A stretch of DNA of 33,210 nt from Chromatiales bacterium (GTDB taxonomy: Bacteria > Pseudomonadota > Gammaproteobacteria > Granulosicoccales > Granulosicoccaceae). The translations under genes were made by a program, and so were the position numbers. Positions within the stretch are counted from its first letter, which is position 1; every line of letters begins with the position of its first letter. Below the pieces are notes generated by a model. The model did not search any database. It saw only the letters and a list, made by a program, of their open reading frames with translations, and was not told the origin of the DNA. Shown here one piece after another: positions 1 through 8,147 of the stretch. The stretch is taken from contig JAHDHK010000002.1 in assembly GCA_020631335.1 (NCBI GenBank), forward strand, positions 33,515-66,724, given 5' to 3'.

Positions 1-44
1 TGCAGTATGACGGGTGGATTGCGAATGCGGTGGCGAGGCTGTGA
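1..44 (+). CDS. Possible 3' end of a plus-strand gene (partial)
   Basis: Reading the third frame of the plus strand from base 3 gives thirteen codons ending in a TGA at 42-44; the peptide is QYDGWIANAVARL. It would be the tail of a gene lying mostly outside the window and converging on the permease gene that ends at 55. The stretch is too short to identify a family, and a thirteen-codon open frame can occur by chance, so this is only a suggestion. Confidence 0.22.
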   Translation, partial: QYDGWIANAVARL

Positions 45-54
45 GGTCTTGTTG

Positions 55-1107
55 TCACTGCTGCCCGTCCTTGTTGTAGACTTTACCGCTGGCTGCCGGT
101 GGTCGTACGCGTCCGACTAACCCTGCCACCGCAATAATCGTCACTACATAGGGAATCATGCTGACAAACTGGCGTGGAATGCCGGCGACGCCCGCCAGCA
201 GTAACTCGTTTTGCAGTGCCTGTGTATAGCCAAACAACATTGAGGCGGTCATCGCGCCGAATGGTGTCCAGTTGCCGAAAATAACAGCAGCCAGAGAAAT
301 AAAGCCACGTCCTGCTGTCATGCCCTCCTGAAACTGACCGACTGCCTCCAGTACTAGAAATCCGCCGGCAAGACCCGCCAGCATGCCACCGATTATCGTA
401 TTCATGTAACGATAGGCGTTGACATTTACCCCCATCGTATCTGCTGCTCCCGGGTGTTCGCCCACTGCACGGGTTCGCAATCCCCAGCGCGTATGAAACA
501 AGGCAACATGCACAACAGCCACAAGAATAAGGGCAATATAGGTGATCGGTGGATTAGTAAACAGAACCTCACCGATCACAGGAATATCAGACAAAAAAGG
601 AATGGCGACTGCGGTGAACTTTCCCTGTGCGACTGCATCGCGATCATACAGATAAGCAGTCAGTCCCATAGCCAGGATAATCAGTACCGTACCCGAAATA
701 ATTTGATCCATACGAAAGCGAATCGAGAACAACGCATGTAGTAACCCCATCAGTCCACCGGCGGCCATTGCTGCGACCACCGACACTGACAAGCTGGCAT
801 ACAGGGGCCAGTGGTTAGTGGCCACCTTTGCGACAAAGCCTGCAAAGGCACCGGTCAGCATCATGCCTTCGATACCAATATTAACAATGCCGGAGCGTTC
901 GCAAAGAATGCCGCATAACGCGCCGAGTATCAGCGGCACTGCAGCTCTGAGCATAAAGTTCAAAGCGCTGACACCAAAGAACAGCGGCAGCCATTGAGCC
1001 TGCCATGAACCTTCAGCAAAGCTGGTGGTGTTTACCCAGATGGCGGTGACGACAAAGGCAATCGCCAGTAGTGTGAGCAGTGAAGATCGTCTGCGCATCC
1101 GGTTCAT
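55..1107 (-). CDS. ABC transporter permease, nucleoside/BMP type (NupQ/YufQ-like)
   Basis: This is an integral membrane permease of the branched-chain/simple-sugar ABC family that works with BMP-type binding proteins, usually in import of nucleosides. About 350 residues with eight or more hydrophobic segments are seen. The family signature is the loop after the third segment, CERSGIVNIGIEGMML, where the NIGIEGMM core is diagnostic of the NupQ branch. I place the start at the ATG at 1107 (MNRMRRRSS), which puts a short basic tail before the first membrane segment; an in-frame TTG at 1167 would add 20 residues that do not look like part of the family. No clear Shine-Dalgarno is visible for either. 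It follows the sister permease by about 120 bases and is the last gene of the operon seen. Substrate class is inferred from family; no ATPase gene accompanies it. Confidence 0.9.
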   Translation of the reverse strand: MNRMRRRSSLLTLLAIAFVVTAIWVNTTSFAEGSWQAQWLPLFFGVSALNFMLRAAVPLILGALCGILCERSGIVNIGIEGMMLTGAFAGFVAKVATNHWPLYASLSVSVVAAMAAGGLMGLLHALFSIRFRMDQIISGTVLIILAMGLTAYLYDRDAVAQGKFTAVAIPFLSDIPVIGEVLFTNPPITYIALILVAVVHVALFHTRWGLRTRAVGEHPGAADTMGVNVNAYRYMNTIIGGMLAGLAGGFLVLEAVGQFQEGMTAGRGFISLAAVIFGNWTPFGAMTASMLFGYTQALQNELLLAGVAGIPRQFVSMIPYVVTIIAVAGLVGRVRPPAASGKVYNKDGQQ

Positions 1108-1228
1108 GAATGAAGCCTGCATGCAGGTGTATGAATGTTTCGTGGCAGCCTGCAGGTAGACAGGCAAGCAGCATTAAGTTGGCTTTCTTGCGGCGATAAA
1201 CGGGTAATGTATTGCGCGGGTATCGTCA

Positions 1229-2341
1229 TCACTGCGTCTTTGTGCCGGCAGCCAGGGAGCTGCGTTTACCCGGCCACAGAGACCGAATAATCAACGGTGC
1301 CGCAACAAAGATCAGCACCAGTGCCTGAATCACATCGATAATATCGGCTGATACACCTGACTCAAACTGCATGCGGCTCGCGCCTGCCTCTAAAGAGCCA
1401 AGTAGAAAGGCGGCAAAAACAACCCCCAGCGGGTGCGTTTGCGCAAGCAGCGCAACGGTGATGCCCTCAAAGCCGACACTGCCACCGAACTCGGGGGCAA
1501 ACTTATGATTCAGCCCCAGGGTTTCAATGGCACCCGCCAAGCCGGCGAGTCCGCCGGCCAATGCCATTGCCATCACAGTCGTGCGTCGCGGATACATACC
1601 TGCATAACGTGCAGCATCGGCGTTGCGGCCGACAGTGCGCACTTCGAAACCGAATGTCGTGCGATAGATCAGCCACCAGATCAGCAGGGCCGCCAGTGGT
1701 GCGATGATTATTCCCAGGTGAAGATCGAGCCGCGGATTGCCCATCAGTGGTAACTGCGCGCTGGTGAGTACATCGGGAGTTTCCGAAATTGCACGAGCAG
1801 TGGGGTCCCACAGAGGGCCGGGCGACTGCCCCTGACGGCCACCGGCATAGACTGTCCAGCCGGCAAACAGTGAGGCAATGTAATTCATCATGATGGTGGT
1901 AATCACCTCATGTGCACCGGTGTAGACTTTCAGCAGGCCCGGTATGGCACCCCAAATCATGCCGCCGGCTATACCGGCTAACAGCGCTGCCGGCAGATGA
2001 ATCAGTAATGGTGTTCCTTCGAAATGAATGCCGACTGCCACCGAACACACTGTGCCGATAATAAACTGCCCGGCAGCACCGATGTTAAACAAACCGGCTT
2101 TGAACGCTACCGCCACTGCCAGCCCGGTAAGAATGAGTGGTGTTGTTTTTAACAGTGTGCGAGCCCAGGCTTTAGCGCTGCCAAATGCGCCATCATACAG
2201 GCCCTGATAGGCTGCGACCGGATCATCACCGAACAGCGTCATGACGACTGCACCCAGTGCAAATGCCACAATGAGTGCCATTATCGGCACTAACAGCGCA
2301 GAGCTGACTGCACGGGCAATGCGTTTAATTGATTCAGGCAT
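1229..2341 (-). CDS. ABC transporter permease, nucleoside/BMP type (NupP/YufP-like)
   Basis: This is the second inner-membrane permease of the BMP-type importer, expected to form a heterodimeric channel with the product of the next gene. The 370 residues carry about nine hydrophobic segments. Family signatures are the region FKAGLFNIGAAGQFIIG (residues about 80-96) and GAHEVITTIMMNYIA (residues about 142-156), typical of the YufP/NupP branch. The ATG at 2341 begins MPESIKRIARAVSS, a basic amphipathic N-terminus just before the first membrane helix. It lies downstream of the binding-protein gene and is separated from it by a 15-bp-stem hairpin, so its expression is probably lower than that of the binding protein. 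Nucleoside import is the known role of close family members and is inferred here. Confidence 0.92.
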   Translation of the reverse strand: MPESIKRIARAVSSALLVPIMALIVAFALGAVVMTLFGDDPVAAYQGLYDGAFGSAKAWARTLLKTTPLILTGLAVAVAFKAGLFNIGAAGQFIIGTVCSVAVGIHFEGTPLLIHLPAALLAGIAGGMIWGAIPGLLKVYTGAHEVITTIMMNYIASLFAGWTVYAGGRQGQSPGPLWDPTARAISETPDVLTSAQLPLMGNPRLDLHLGIIIAPLAALLIWWLIYRTTFGFEVRTVGRNADAARYAGMYPRRTTVMAMALAGGLAGLAGAIETLGLNHKFAPEFGGSVGFEGITVALLAQTHPLGVVFAAFLLGSLEAGASRMQFESGVSADIIDVIQALVLIFVAAPLIIRSLWPGKRSSLAAGTKTQ

Positions 2342-2448
2342 GGGTGTGGAGCATAACTGACTTCAGGTGAACGTAATAAACGATAATGCTCTGAAAAAAA
2401 TTACTGCAGTGATGCCGGCGGGGTGTTGAGTCTTATGCCGCAGCCGGC

Positions 2449-2483
2449 ATGCACTGCATCTGATCTGCTCAGATGCAGTGCAT
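2449..2483 (-). terminator. Strong intercistronic hairpin after the BMP gene (attenuator or mRNA-stabilising)
   Basis: A perfect 15-bp inverted repeat (2449-2463 pairing with 2469-2483, five-base loop) starts seven bases past the stop codon of the binding-protein gene. On the transcribed strand it is not followed by a clear T-tract, so it resembles a 3'-end-protecting or processing stem more than an intrinsic terminator. It sits exactly where such elements separate highly expressed binding proteins from their permeases. The pairing is seen; the role is inference. Confidence 0.6.
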
Positions 2484-2489
2484 CGGGTG

Positions 2490-3488
2490 CTATTGTCCGT
2501 AACCGGTTTTTATAGATCCGTCTTCAAGACCGGTTTTGATTTCCGCCAGTTGCGTTTTAACCTCGGCAGGTACCTGATCATCAAAGTCGTGGAAAGGTGC
2601 GAGTGCTGAGCCACCGAAATAATTACCGCTGGTCATCGTGCCGTCGCTGAAGGTTTTAATCAGATCAATCACGCCGGGTGTAATCAGTTTCATGGCACTG
2701 GAAACCAGGCAGGGGTGCGCGGCGGGCAGTGTCAGCCATTGATCGGTATCCACACCAATGCAGAAGAGACCTTCGTTAGCCGCCACTTCCTGTAAAGCGC
2801 CGTTACCGGTGATGCCGCCTGCGCCGAAAATTACATCCGCGCCTTTGTCGATAGCTTGCTTAGTGGTTGCTGCACCCCACTCAGGATCGGTGAATGCCTG
2901 TGAAATCTCACCGGGGTGGTAGGTGGTAATTACATTGATGTCTGGCTTGATGTACTTGGCACCGGCGATAAAGCCCTCCCCGAAAGCGACTACCGGTGGC
3001 ACCAGGTCTGTGCCCAGAACCGATGCAATAGTGCCCGACTCAGTCAGGTTGGCTGCCAGTGCGCCTGCCAGAAAACCAGAGCGGTCTTCGTTGAAAATAA
3101 GGCCGGCCAGATTCGGTAGCGGTGCGCCTTGAAACTGATCCACACCGATAAAAAAAGTTTCCGGGTTTTCTGCGGCAGCGCTGGCGGTTGCCTCTCCCAG
3201 TGCAAAACCCACAGACACGACAACATCAAAACCGGCTTCTATAAACTGATCAATGTTATCTGCATAGTCTTTGGCATCACGTGTTTCAATATACTTGCAG
3301 TCTTTACCTTCTTCAGCACCGAGTTGTTCGCATGCCTCGGTTACTCCCTGCCAGGCCGACTGGTTAAAACTGCGATCGTTAACCCGGCCTACATCGGTGA
3401 CCAGTCCGACTTTGACTTCAGCCTGTGCTGTGGTTTGCAGAACGGCAAACGCTGTTAATAGTGCAAAAGAAAAATTATGGTATCTCAT
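2490..3488 (-). CDS. BMP-family ABC substrate-binding protein (PnrA/BmpA-like, purine nucleoside type)
   Basis: This is the periplasmic ligand-binding component of an ABC importer. The 332-residue product has a classic type I signal peptide (MRYHNFSFALLTAFAVLQTTAQA, cleavage before EVKVG), so it is a soluble periplasmic protein and not the lipoprotein form known from Gram-positives and spirochaetes. Family marks are the N-terminal DVGRVNDRSFNQSAWQG, the central VVVSVGFALGEA and the FGAGGITGNGAL segment lining the ligand cleft. Many BMP proteins bind purine nucleosides; that specificity is inferred. A GGGA stands about eight bases before the ATG at 3488. Two permease genes follow on the same strand after a hairpin. 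The gene diverges from the EamA transporter. Confidence 0.93.
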   Translation of the reverse strand: MRYHNFSFALLTAFAVLQTTAQAEVKVGLVTDVGRVNDRSFNQSAWQGVTEACEQLGAEEGKDCKYIETRDAKDYADNIDQFIEAGFDVVVSVGFALGEATASAAAENPETFFIGVDQFQGAPLPNLAGLIFNEDRSGFLAGALAANLTESGTIASVLGTDLVPPVVAFGEGFIAGAKYIKPDINVITTYHPGEISQAFTDPEWGAATTKQAIDKGADVIFGAGGITGNGALQEVAANEGLFCIGVDTDQWLTLPAAHPCLVSSAMKLITPGVIDLIKTFSDGTMTSGNYFGGSALAPFHDFDDQVPAEVKTQLAEIKTGLEDGSIKTGYGQ

Positions 3489-3848
3489 ACGTTCAGTCCC
3501 GTTATGTTATCGAGGGTTGGGCCGCGGATAATAGTCGACTCCACAGTAGCCCCGCACCGGCAGTGTTAGCGCATAGTGACACTGCACCACAGAGCGACGA
3601 TGTCGCAACCGTAGCAGAGCGCGGGAGGCGAAGCAATGTAACTTGCCTGTGGCGGTAGCTCTGACGGTAAAACACGTAAAAAGCAGAGGAAAGCCTGGAA
3701 ACTTCCGGGGCTGTTGTGTGCAACCGACGGATTGACCGCGACTCGCAGCGCATAGCGAATTTATTATTGAAAACGTGTTCCATTATTGCGTCGCTGTTAT
3801 TATCGCGCAGACCACTCTCCTGAAAGTTCACCAACCGGGCGCTCTACC
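3489..3848. promoter_or_regulatory. Divergent intergenic region between bmp and the EamA transporter
   Basis: About 360 bases without a convincing gene separate two divergently transcribed transport genes, so both promoters should lie here. A 7-bp inverted repeat (GCAGTGT at 3560-3566 and ACACTGC at 3579-3585, twelve-base spacer) is the only symmetrical element I noticed. I could not settle a -35/-10 pair on either strand. Confidence 0.35.
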
Positions 3849-4733
3849 TTGACCTCTATTCATCTGGCCTTGTTGGTTTTTGTTAATGCGCTGTGGGGGT
3901 TTAATTTTCTGGCCGGCAAAATCGGTACAGAACAGTTCGGGCCCTTGTTGTTCAGTGCCATTCGCTTTGCGGTGGTGCTGTTATTGTTGTTTCCGTGGCT
4001 GCGGCTGGTCAAAGGGCAGATGTCACTGATTATGCAGATCGGCCTGTGTCTGGGTGCCGGCCATTATTCGATTATGTTCTACGCGCTGTATCTCGGAGAT
4101 AACATCTCGTCACTCGCAATTGCCGCTCAGTTAACCGTGCCCTTTTCAACCATTCTGGCAATCATTTTTTTGCGCGAGCGGATAGGCTTCATCCGTATTT
4201 TTGCTATTACCATGTCATTTCTCGGCGTGGTGGTGATCAGTTTTGAGCCGATGGGGGCTGAACACCTGCTGGCAATGGCTGCAGCGACTGTGGCAGCACT
4301 GTTCATGGCGATTGCTGCCATACTGATGCGTCGCTTAAAAGGGGTGGGCGTCTTCAATTTGCAGGCGTGGATAGCACTGGTGTCAACGATAGTGCTGACG
4401 CTACTGAGTGTGATTATCGAGTCTCCGGATGCCACGACTTTTTCAGCGCTGACCCTGAGCGATTACTGGACGCCGGTGTATTCCGCCATAGGCGCGACTA
4501 TCATCGGACATGGCTCGCTGTACTACCTGCTTCAGCGATACGAAGTAAACAGTGTTGCGCCGTTTATTACGCTGTCAACGTTGTTTGCTATTGGCTACAG
4601 TATTGTACTGATGGACGATGTATTCACGCTGAAAATTGTAACCGGTGGTTGTCTGACTTTACTTGGCGTTACGATCATCGCTTTGAGAAACGCCAGGCAG
4701 TCTACTCCCAGTAGTTTAAGAGTGCCCAGGTAG
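3849..4733 (+). CDS. EamA/DMT-superfamily membrane transporter
   Basis: This is an inner-membrane carrier of the drug/metabolite transporter superfamily, usually an exporter of amino acids or metabolites. About 294 residues hold ten hydrophobic segments arranged as two EamA repeats. The first repeat begins IHLALLVFVNALWGFNFLAGK, with the ALWGFNF motif usual in helix 1, and ends at LRERIGFIRIFAITMSFLGVVVIS; the second runs through GHGSLYYLLQRYEVNSVAPF to GGCLTLLGVTIIAL. No ATG lies before the first helix. I choose TTG at 3849, which starts MTSIHLALL right at the membrane segment; another TTG at 3786 would add 21 polar residues. Neither has a clear ribosome site, so the start is uncertain. It converges on the SPOR gene with about 30 bases between stops. 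The substrate cannot be told. Confidence 0.9.
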   Translation: MTSIHLALLVFVNALWGFNFLAGKIGTEQFGPLLFSAIRFAVVLLLLFPWLRLVKGQMSLIMQIGLCLGAGHYSIMFYALYLGDNISSLAIAAQLTVPFSTILAIIFLRERIGFIRIFAITMSFLGVVVISFEPMGAEHLLAMAAATVAALFMAIAAILMRRLKGVGVFNLQAWIALVSTIVLTLLSVIIESPDATTFSALTLSDYWTPVYSAIGATIIGHGSLYYLLQRYEVNSVAPFITLSTLFAIGYSIVLMDDVFTLKIVTGGCLTLLGVTIIALRNARQSTPSSLRVPR

Positions 4734-4764
4734 GCAGGTTAATTTGCCGTAAAATACCCGGTGA

Positions 4765-5655
4765 TTACTGCAGTTCCAAATTGACGATAGCATTCTGAAT
4801 AGTATTAACCGGCCTGATCCAGGGGTCGCTCTGTTGAAGATAGAGCGGTAATTCTTCAATAGCTTGTTGTGCAGATTCAAGAGACAGATAAGTGGCCATA
4901 TGTGCAATGCCAAATACCGGTCTGCCGCTCGGTGTTCGTCGAAAAGGATAGATAACTGCATCCTGTTGTAGATTGAGCTGCGAGAACTCGATGATGGCTT
5001 GTTCGTCTGGTGTAGACGCGAATTGAATAATGTACTCCTCAGAGGGAAGGCTCATAATCCATGAAGCGCCCTGCCGTTTGCCCGTCACCTTCGCAGAGGT
5101 TCCTGCCACAGGCCTTTCCGGTTTTTCAGTTGTGGTATCGGTGTCAAACGTTGTATCAGTGACTTGCCTGTTTTGTTGAGTTGTTTGCGCGTCGGCAGGC
5201 TTAGCCAATGCATTACTGGCGAGTGATGCTGGTGTGTCTGTCGGCGTGTTGTTGCGATCTGCAGTGGAGGGCCGGGGAGCGTCGGCAGTCTCCTGCGCTA
5301 TCGCCGGCGACGCCCCGGTGTTATCGGGCTTTACCGGCAGGCCGGGTTCCGGGGTAACAGCGCTTGTAGATTCAATCGGAACTTGCTTTGCAATAGCGTT
5401 ACCCGGCTCACCGGTGTTGCTGGTGGCAGAGTCAGCTGCAGTCATCGACAAATCATTTGCCGGCTTATCAGGGGTTGAGGCGGTGGGAGAATTGATCGCT
5501 TTTTCGAAGACCAGGTAGCCGACAAAGCAGAGTGCAACAATGATAAGTAACCTGCTCGCAGCGAGGGCACCCTCGAGTAGCAGAAACAACAGTTCGTGTT
5601 TGTAGGGGTGCTTACTCTTATAGCGTCTTATTTTTCGTTCAATGACGGTGAACAT
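4765..5655 (-). CDS. Membrane-anchored SPOR-domain protein (DamX-like)
   Basis: This is a bitopic inner-membrane protein likely to bind denuded peptidoglycan at the division septum. The 296 residues show a basic cytoplasmic stretch (1-20), one transmembrane segment (about 22-50), a long low-complexity linker rich in Thr, Ala, Pro, Asp and Asn (about 55-195), and a C-terminal SPOR-like domain (about 198-296). The SPOR part reads SWIMSLPSEEYIIQFAST, later GRPVFGIAHMATYLSLESA and DPWIRPVNTIQNAI, which follows the DamX pattern of SW(L/I)...YTLQ, a (K/R)PW-like strand and a PW(V/I)R...IQ ending. The start at 5655 gives MFTVIERKIRRYK. It is the only gene in its transcription unit visible here. Family assignment is good; a direct division role is inferred. 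Confidence 0.82.
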   Translation of the reverse strand: MFTVIERKIRRYKSKHPYKHELLFLLLEGALAASRLLIIVALCFVGYLVFEKAINSPTASTPDKPANDLSMTAADSATSNTGEPGNAIAKQVPIESTSAVTPEPGLPVKPDNTGASPAIAQETADAPRPSTADRNNTPTDTPASLASNALAKPADAQTTQQNRQVTDTTFDTDTTTEKPERPVAGTSAKVTGKRQGASWIMSLPSEEYIIQFASTPDEQAIIEFSQLNLQQDAVIYPFRRTPSGRPVFGIAHMATYLSLESAQQAIEELPLYLQQSDPWIRPVNTIQNAIVNLELQ

Positions 5656-5987
5656 AGTCTGTTTTCATCCCTGAAGGCTCGGTGCCGGACTTTTCTGGTA
5701 CGCTACTACGCCGCTGTCGTGGGATGTACTGGCTTCCCTGCATCGCAATAAGTTGATTCAATTCGGACGGAGGCCGAATGCCGGGTAAGGCTACCGTATT
5801 GTTACGGTAAAAAACAACTGTCGGTTCGAAAAAAACCGGCGAACCCGATGCTATGAATCTGAATGTCCTGTTTGCTGTGCCTGCCGGGTAAATATCTGAT
5901 CCGCAGGGTGCTAAACCGGGCCGGTTGTTCAGCTTATTTACAGTGAAAGTTTACTTAACTGTGAGAAGGCCCAACTCGTCGAAATTC
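5656..5987. promoter_or_regulatory. Divergent intergenic region with an 18-bp palindrome
   Basis: This gene-free region of about 330 bases lies between the SPOR gene and the DUF2845 gene. It holds a perfect inverted repeat TACCGTA-ttgt-TACGGTA (5792-5809), a second one ATTCGG/CCGAAT (5761-5766 and 5774-5779), and a weaker CGGTT/AACCG pair just after base 5820. The first is followed on the plus strand by A residues, which does not suit a plus-strand terminator, and no gene ends here on the minus strand, so it is better read as an operator-like site. No protein is known to bind it from the sequence. Confidence 0.4.
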
Positions 5988-6287
5988 ATGAACATACTCA
6001 CTGTCCGGCTAGCGGTAATTACCCTGTCATTATTCGTATCGGGTCAGGTGCATGCCTATCGCTGTCAGAGCGGTAGTCTTGTCCTTCCCGGTGACTCAGC
6101 GTTTGAAGTGAGGAGATATTGTGGCGAGCCTGCGGATAAAGAATACGTGGGTTTGGTTCGCGTTGGTGGAAAGTATGTAAACGTAGATCGCTATTACTAT
6201 ATTCCACCGGCAGGATCATTTCTCAGGATTATCGAATTTCATAATGGCATAGTCGCAAACGTTATTCGGGGTCGAAGAGTGCAGTAG
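5988..6287 (+). CDS. Small secreted DUF2845-family protein
   Basis: This is a protein of about 99 residues with a cleavable signal peptide (MNILTVRLAVITLSLFVSGQVHA) and a mature domain starting YRCQSGSLVLPGDSAFEVRRYCGEPADKE. The pattern of a Cys-containing strand, GDS...EV...CGEP and a C-terminal LRIIEFHNGIVANVIRG is that of DUF2845, small periplasmic proteins of unknown role. The two cysteines of the mature part could form a disulfide. I choose the ATG at 5988 because it gives a clean signal peptide; upstream in-frame sequence back to a TTG at 5925 adds polar residues before it. It is monocistronic as far as can be seen. Confidence 0.75.
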   Translation: MNILTVRLAVITLSLFVSGQVHAYRCQSGSLVLPGDSAFEVRRYCGEPADKEYVGLVRVGGKYVNVDRYYYIPPAGSFLRIIEFHNGIVANVIRGRRVQ

Positions 6288-6636
6288 CGGGCTTTTTCTA
6301 TTCGCCCCTCGTTATCTGTGCGGGCATACGGGCAAACAATCGCAGCCATAGAGAAGTTGCGGCCATGGTCGCTACGAGGGCGGGATTCTGCTTCGGGTGT
6401 GGACAGCGCGGTTCAGTTTTGTCCGGCTGCCTGACCCCCTGATTACCGGTGGGTGTTTGAAGGAGCGGTGGTTGTTGCATTAGAAGTGGCTGTCGCAATT
6501 AAAAGTGTCGATGGACTCGTTCAGGTAGAATACGGCCGTTCCGTCTGGATCCGTGCGTGTTAAATCCGCTCGCTACCAGTCCCGATTCTGCCGCAAACCT
6601 TCTGTTGCGGATATTAATACCCTCCGCGGAAGCGTT
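6288..6636 (+). promoter_or_regulatory. Intergenic region upstream of dbpA
   Basis: About 350 bases before the chosen dbpA start hold no convincing gene. TAGAAT at 6526-6531 would make a fair -10 box for dbpA, but no good -35 stands at the right distance, so the promoter is tentative. The sequence between 6553 and 6636 is open in the dbpA frame but is more likely leader than protein. Confidence 0.25.
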
Positions 6637-8013
6637 TTGAACCCACAAAAATTTACCGACCTTGATCTGCCCGAAACGCTGCTGAGCTGCCTCAGCGCAA
6701 TCGGATATGACGCGATGACACCGGTCCAGGCACAGGTGTTACCGCTGGCGCTGACCGGGCACGATATCATCGCAAAAGCTAAAACCGGGTCCGGTAAAAC
6801 CGTGTCATTCGGTCTTGTCGCTCTGGCAAAGCTGCACGTGTCCCAATATCTGCCGCAAACACTCGTGCTTTGTCCGACCCGAGAACTGGCAGATCAAATC
6901 GCAGAGGTGATTCGGCGACTGGCCCGCACTACCGGAAACGTGAAAGTCCTGACGCTGACCGGTGGTTCATCCACCCGTGCTCAGATTACCTCACTGGAAA
7001 AGGGCGTTCACATTGTGGTCGGTACACCGGGGCGGGTAGAGGACCACCTGCGTCGTGGTTCGCTGAAGCTGGAACTGGTTGGGACACTGGTGCTTGATGA
7101 GGCAGACAGAATGCTGCAAATGGGCTTTCAGGATGCCATAGAGCGCATTGTCGACGCACTTCCCGCTAAGAGACAAACACTGTTGCTGAGTGCCACCTAC
7201 CCGGATGAGATACAGTCGATTGCCTCGCGGGTGATGCAGGAGCCCGCAATGATCAGTGTGGACACCGAGCATGCGCCCGCAGTTATTGAGCAACACTTTT
7301 ATCGCGTTGAAAATGCCCGGCACCGGCTGGAGGCATTACAGGCATTGTTGTTGGTTAATAGTGCCGAGAGCGTACTGATTTTCTGCAACACCAAAATAGC
7401 GGTAAGCGAAGTCACTACCAGTCTGGGTGACGCGGGATTCTCAGTCATTTCTCTGCACGGTGACCTTGAGCAGAAAGACCGCGATCGCAATTTGATTCGT
7501 TTTGTTAACCGAAGTGCTGTGATCATGGTGGCAACAGATGTAGCAGCCCGGGGTATCGATATAGAAAAACTCGATCTGGTGGTGAACTATGAATTATCGA
7601 AAGACATGGAGGTGCACATTCACCGATCCGGTCGCACCGGACGTGCGGGTGAGTCCGGGGCTGTGATAACGCTCATCGATGATGCTGACAAATACCGGGT
7701 AGAGCAGCTTGAAAAAATGCTTGGCTATACACTGAAGCGCAAGCCGGCGCCATCGGGTCACCCGCCTGGTAAGGTCCCGTTGAAAGCCCGAACACTGACA
7801 CTTGAAGTCAATGCGGGCAAGAAGCAAAAACTGCGTCCCGGAGACATTCTCGGTGCGTTGACCGGGGAGGGAGGTGTTGATGGGAGTCAGGTAGGTAAGA
7901 TCAAAATTCTTAACACCCGCTCGTTTGTTGCGGTTGATCGTCAGATAGTAAAACTGTCGCAGGAAAAATTAAGGAGAATAAAAGGCCGTACCTATAGAAC
8001 GCGCGTGCTGTAG
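6637..8013 (+). CDS. dbpA: ATP-dependent RNA helicase DbpA
   Basis: This is a DEAD-box helicase that in E. coli is targeted to hairpin 92 of 23S rRNA and acts in large-subunit assembly. Counting from the chosen start (458 residues, E. coli 457), all motifs are present in order: MTPVQ (Q motif), AKTGSGKT (I), PTRELADQ (Ia), TPGR (Ib), LDEADRML (II, DEAD), SAT (III), VLIFCNT (IV), VATDVAARGID (V) and HRSGRTGRAG (VI). The C-terminal DbpA RNA-binding domain is also clear: KLRPGDILGALTGEGG, VGKIKI and FVAV, ending KGRTYRTRVL. The TTG at 6637 (MNPQKFTDLDLP) has a GGAAG just upstream and aligns with the E. coli N-terminus; a GTG at 6553 would add 28 unrelated residues. The motif VI middle residue is Ser-Gly rather than Ile-Gly, a minor variation. 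It appears to stand alone. Confidence 0.95.
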   Translation: MNPQKFTDLDLPETLLSCLSAIGYDAMTPVQAQVLPLALTGHDIIAKAKTGSGKTVSFGLVALAKLHVSQYLPQTLVLCPTRELADQIAEVIRRLARTTGNVKVLTLTGGSSTRAQITSLEKGVHIVVGTPGRVEDHLRRGSLKLELVGTLVLDEADRMLQMGFQDAIERIVDALPAKRQTLLLSATYPDEIQSIASRVMQEPAMISVDTEHAPAVIEQHFYRVENARHRLEALQALLLVNSAESVLIFCNTKIAVSEVTTSLGDAGFSVISLHGDLEQKDRDRNLIRFVNRSAVIMVATDVAARGIDIEKLDLVVNYELSKDMEVHIHRSGRTGRAGESGAVITLIDDADKYRVEQLEKMLGYTLKRKPAPSGHPPGKVPLKARTLTLEVNAGKKQKLRPGDILGALTGEGGVDGSQVGKIKILNTRSFVAVDRQIVKLSQEKLRRIKGRTYRTRVL

Positions 8014-8147
8014 CACTGTAGTTGGTGCTGGAGGCTGCAAAGGTGCAGATAGCGCTTTGGTGTAGCTGATCACCCATTCCCAACACCGCATGATAAATTG
8101 ATCAGTCAGCAATCTTATAAAACAAAGGCCTGCACTTAACACGTCAC

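Noticed and set aside
3502-3834. A 110-residue minus-strand frame upstream of the BMP gene
   Set aside because: It covers the divergent promoter region, has Arg/Ser/Cys-rich shadow composition and no ribosome site.
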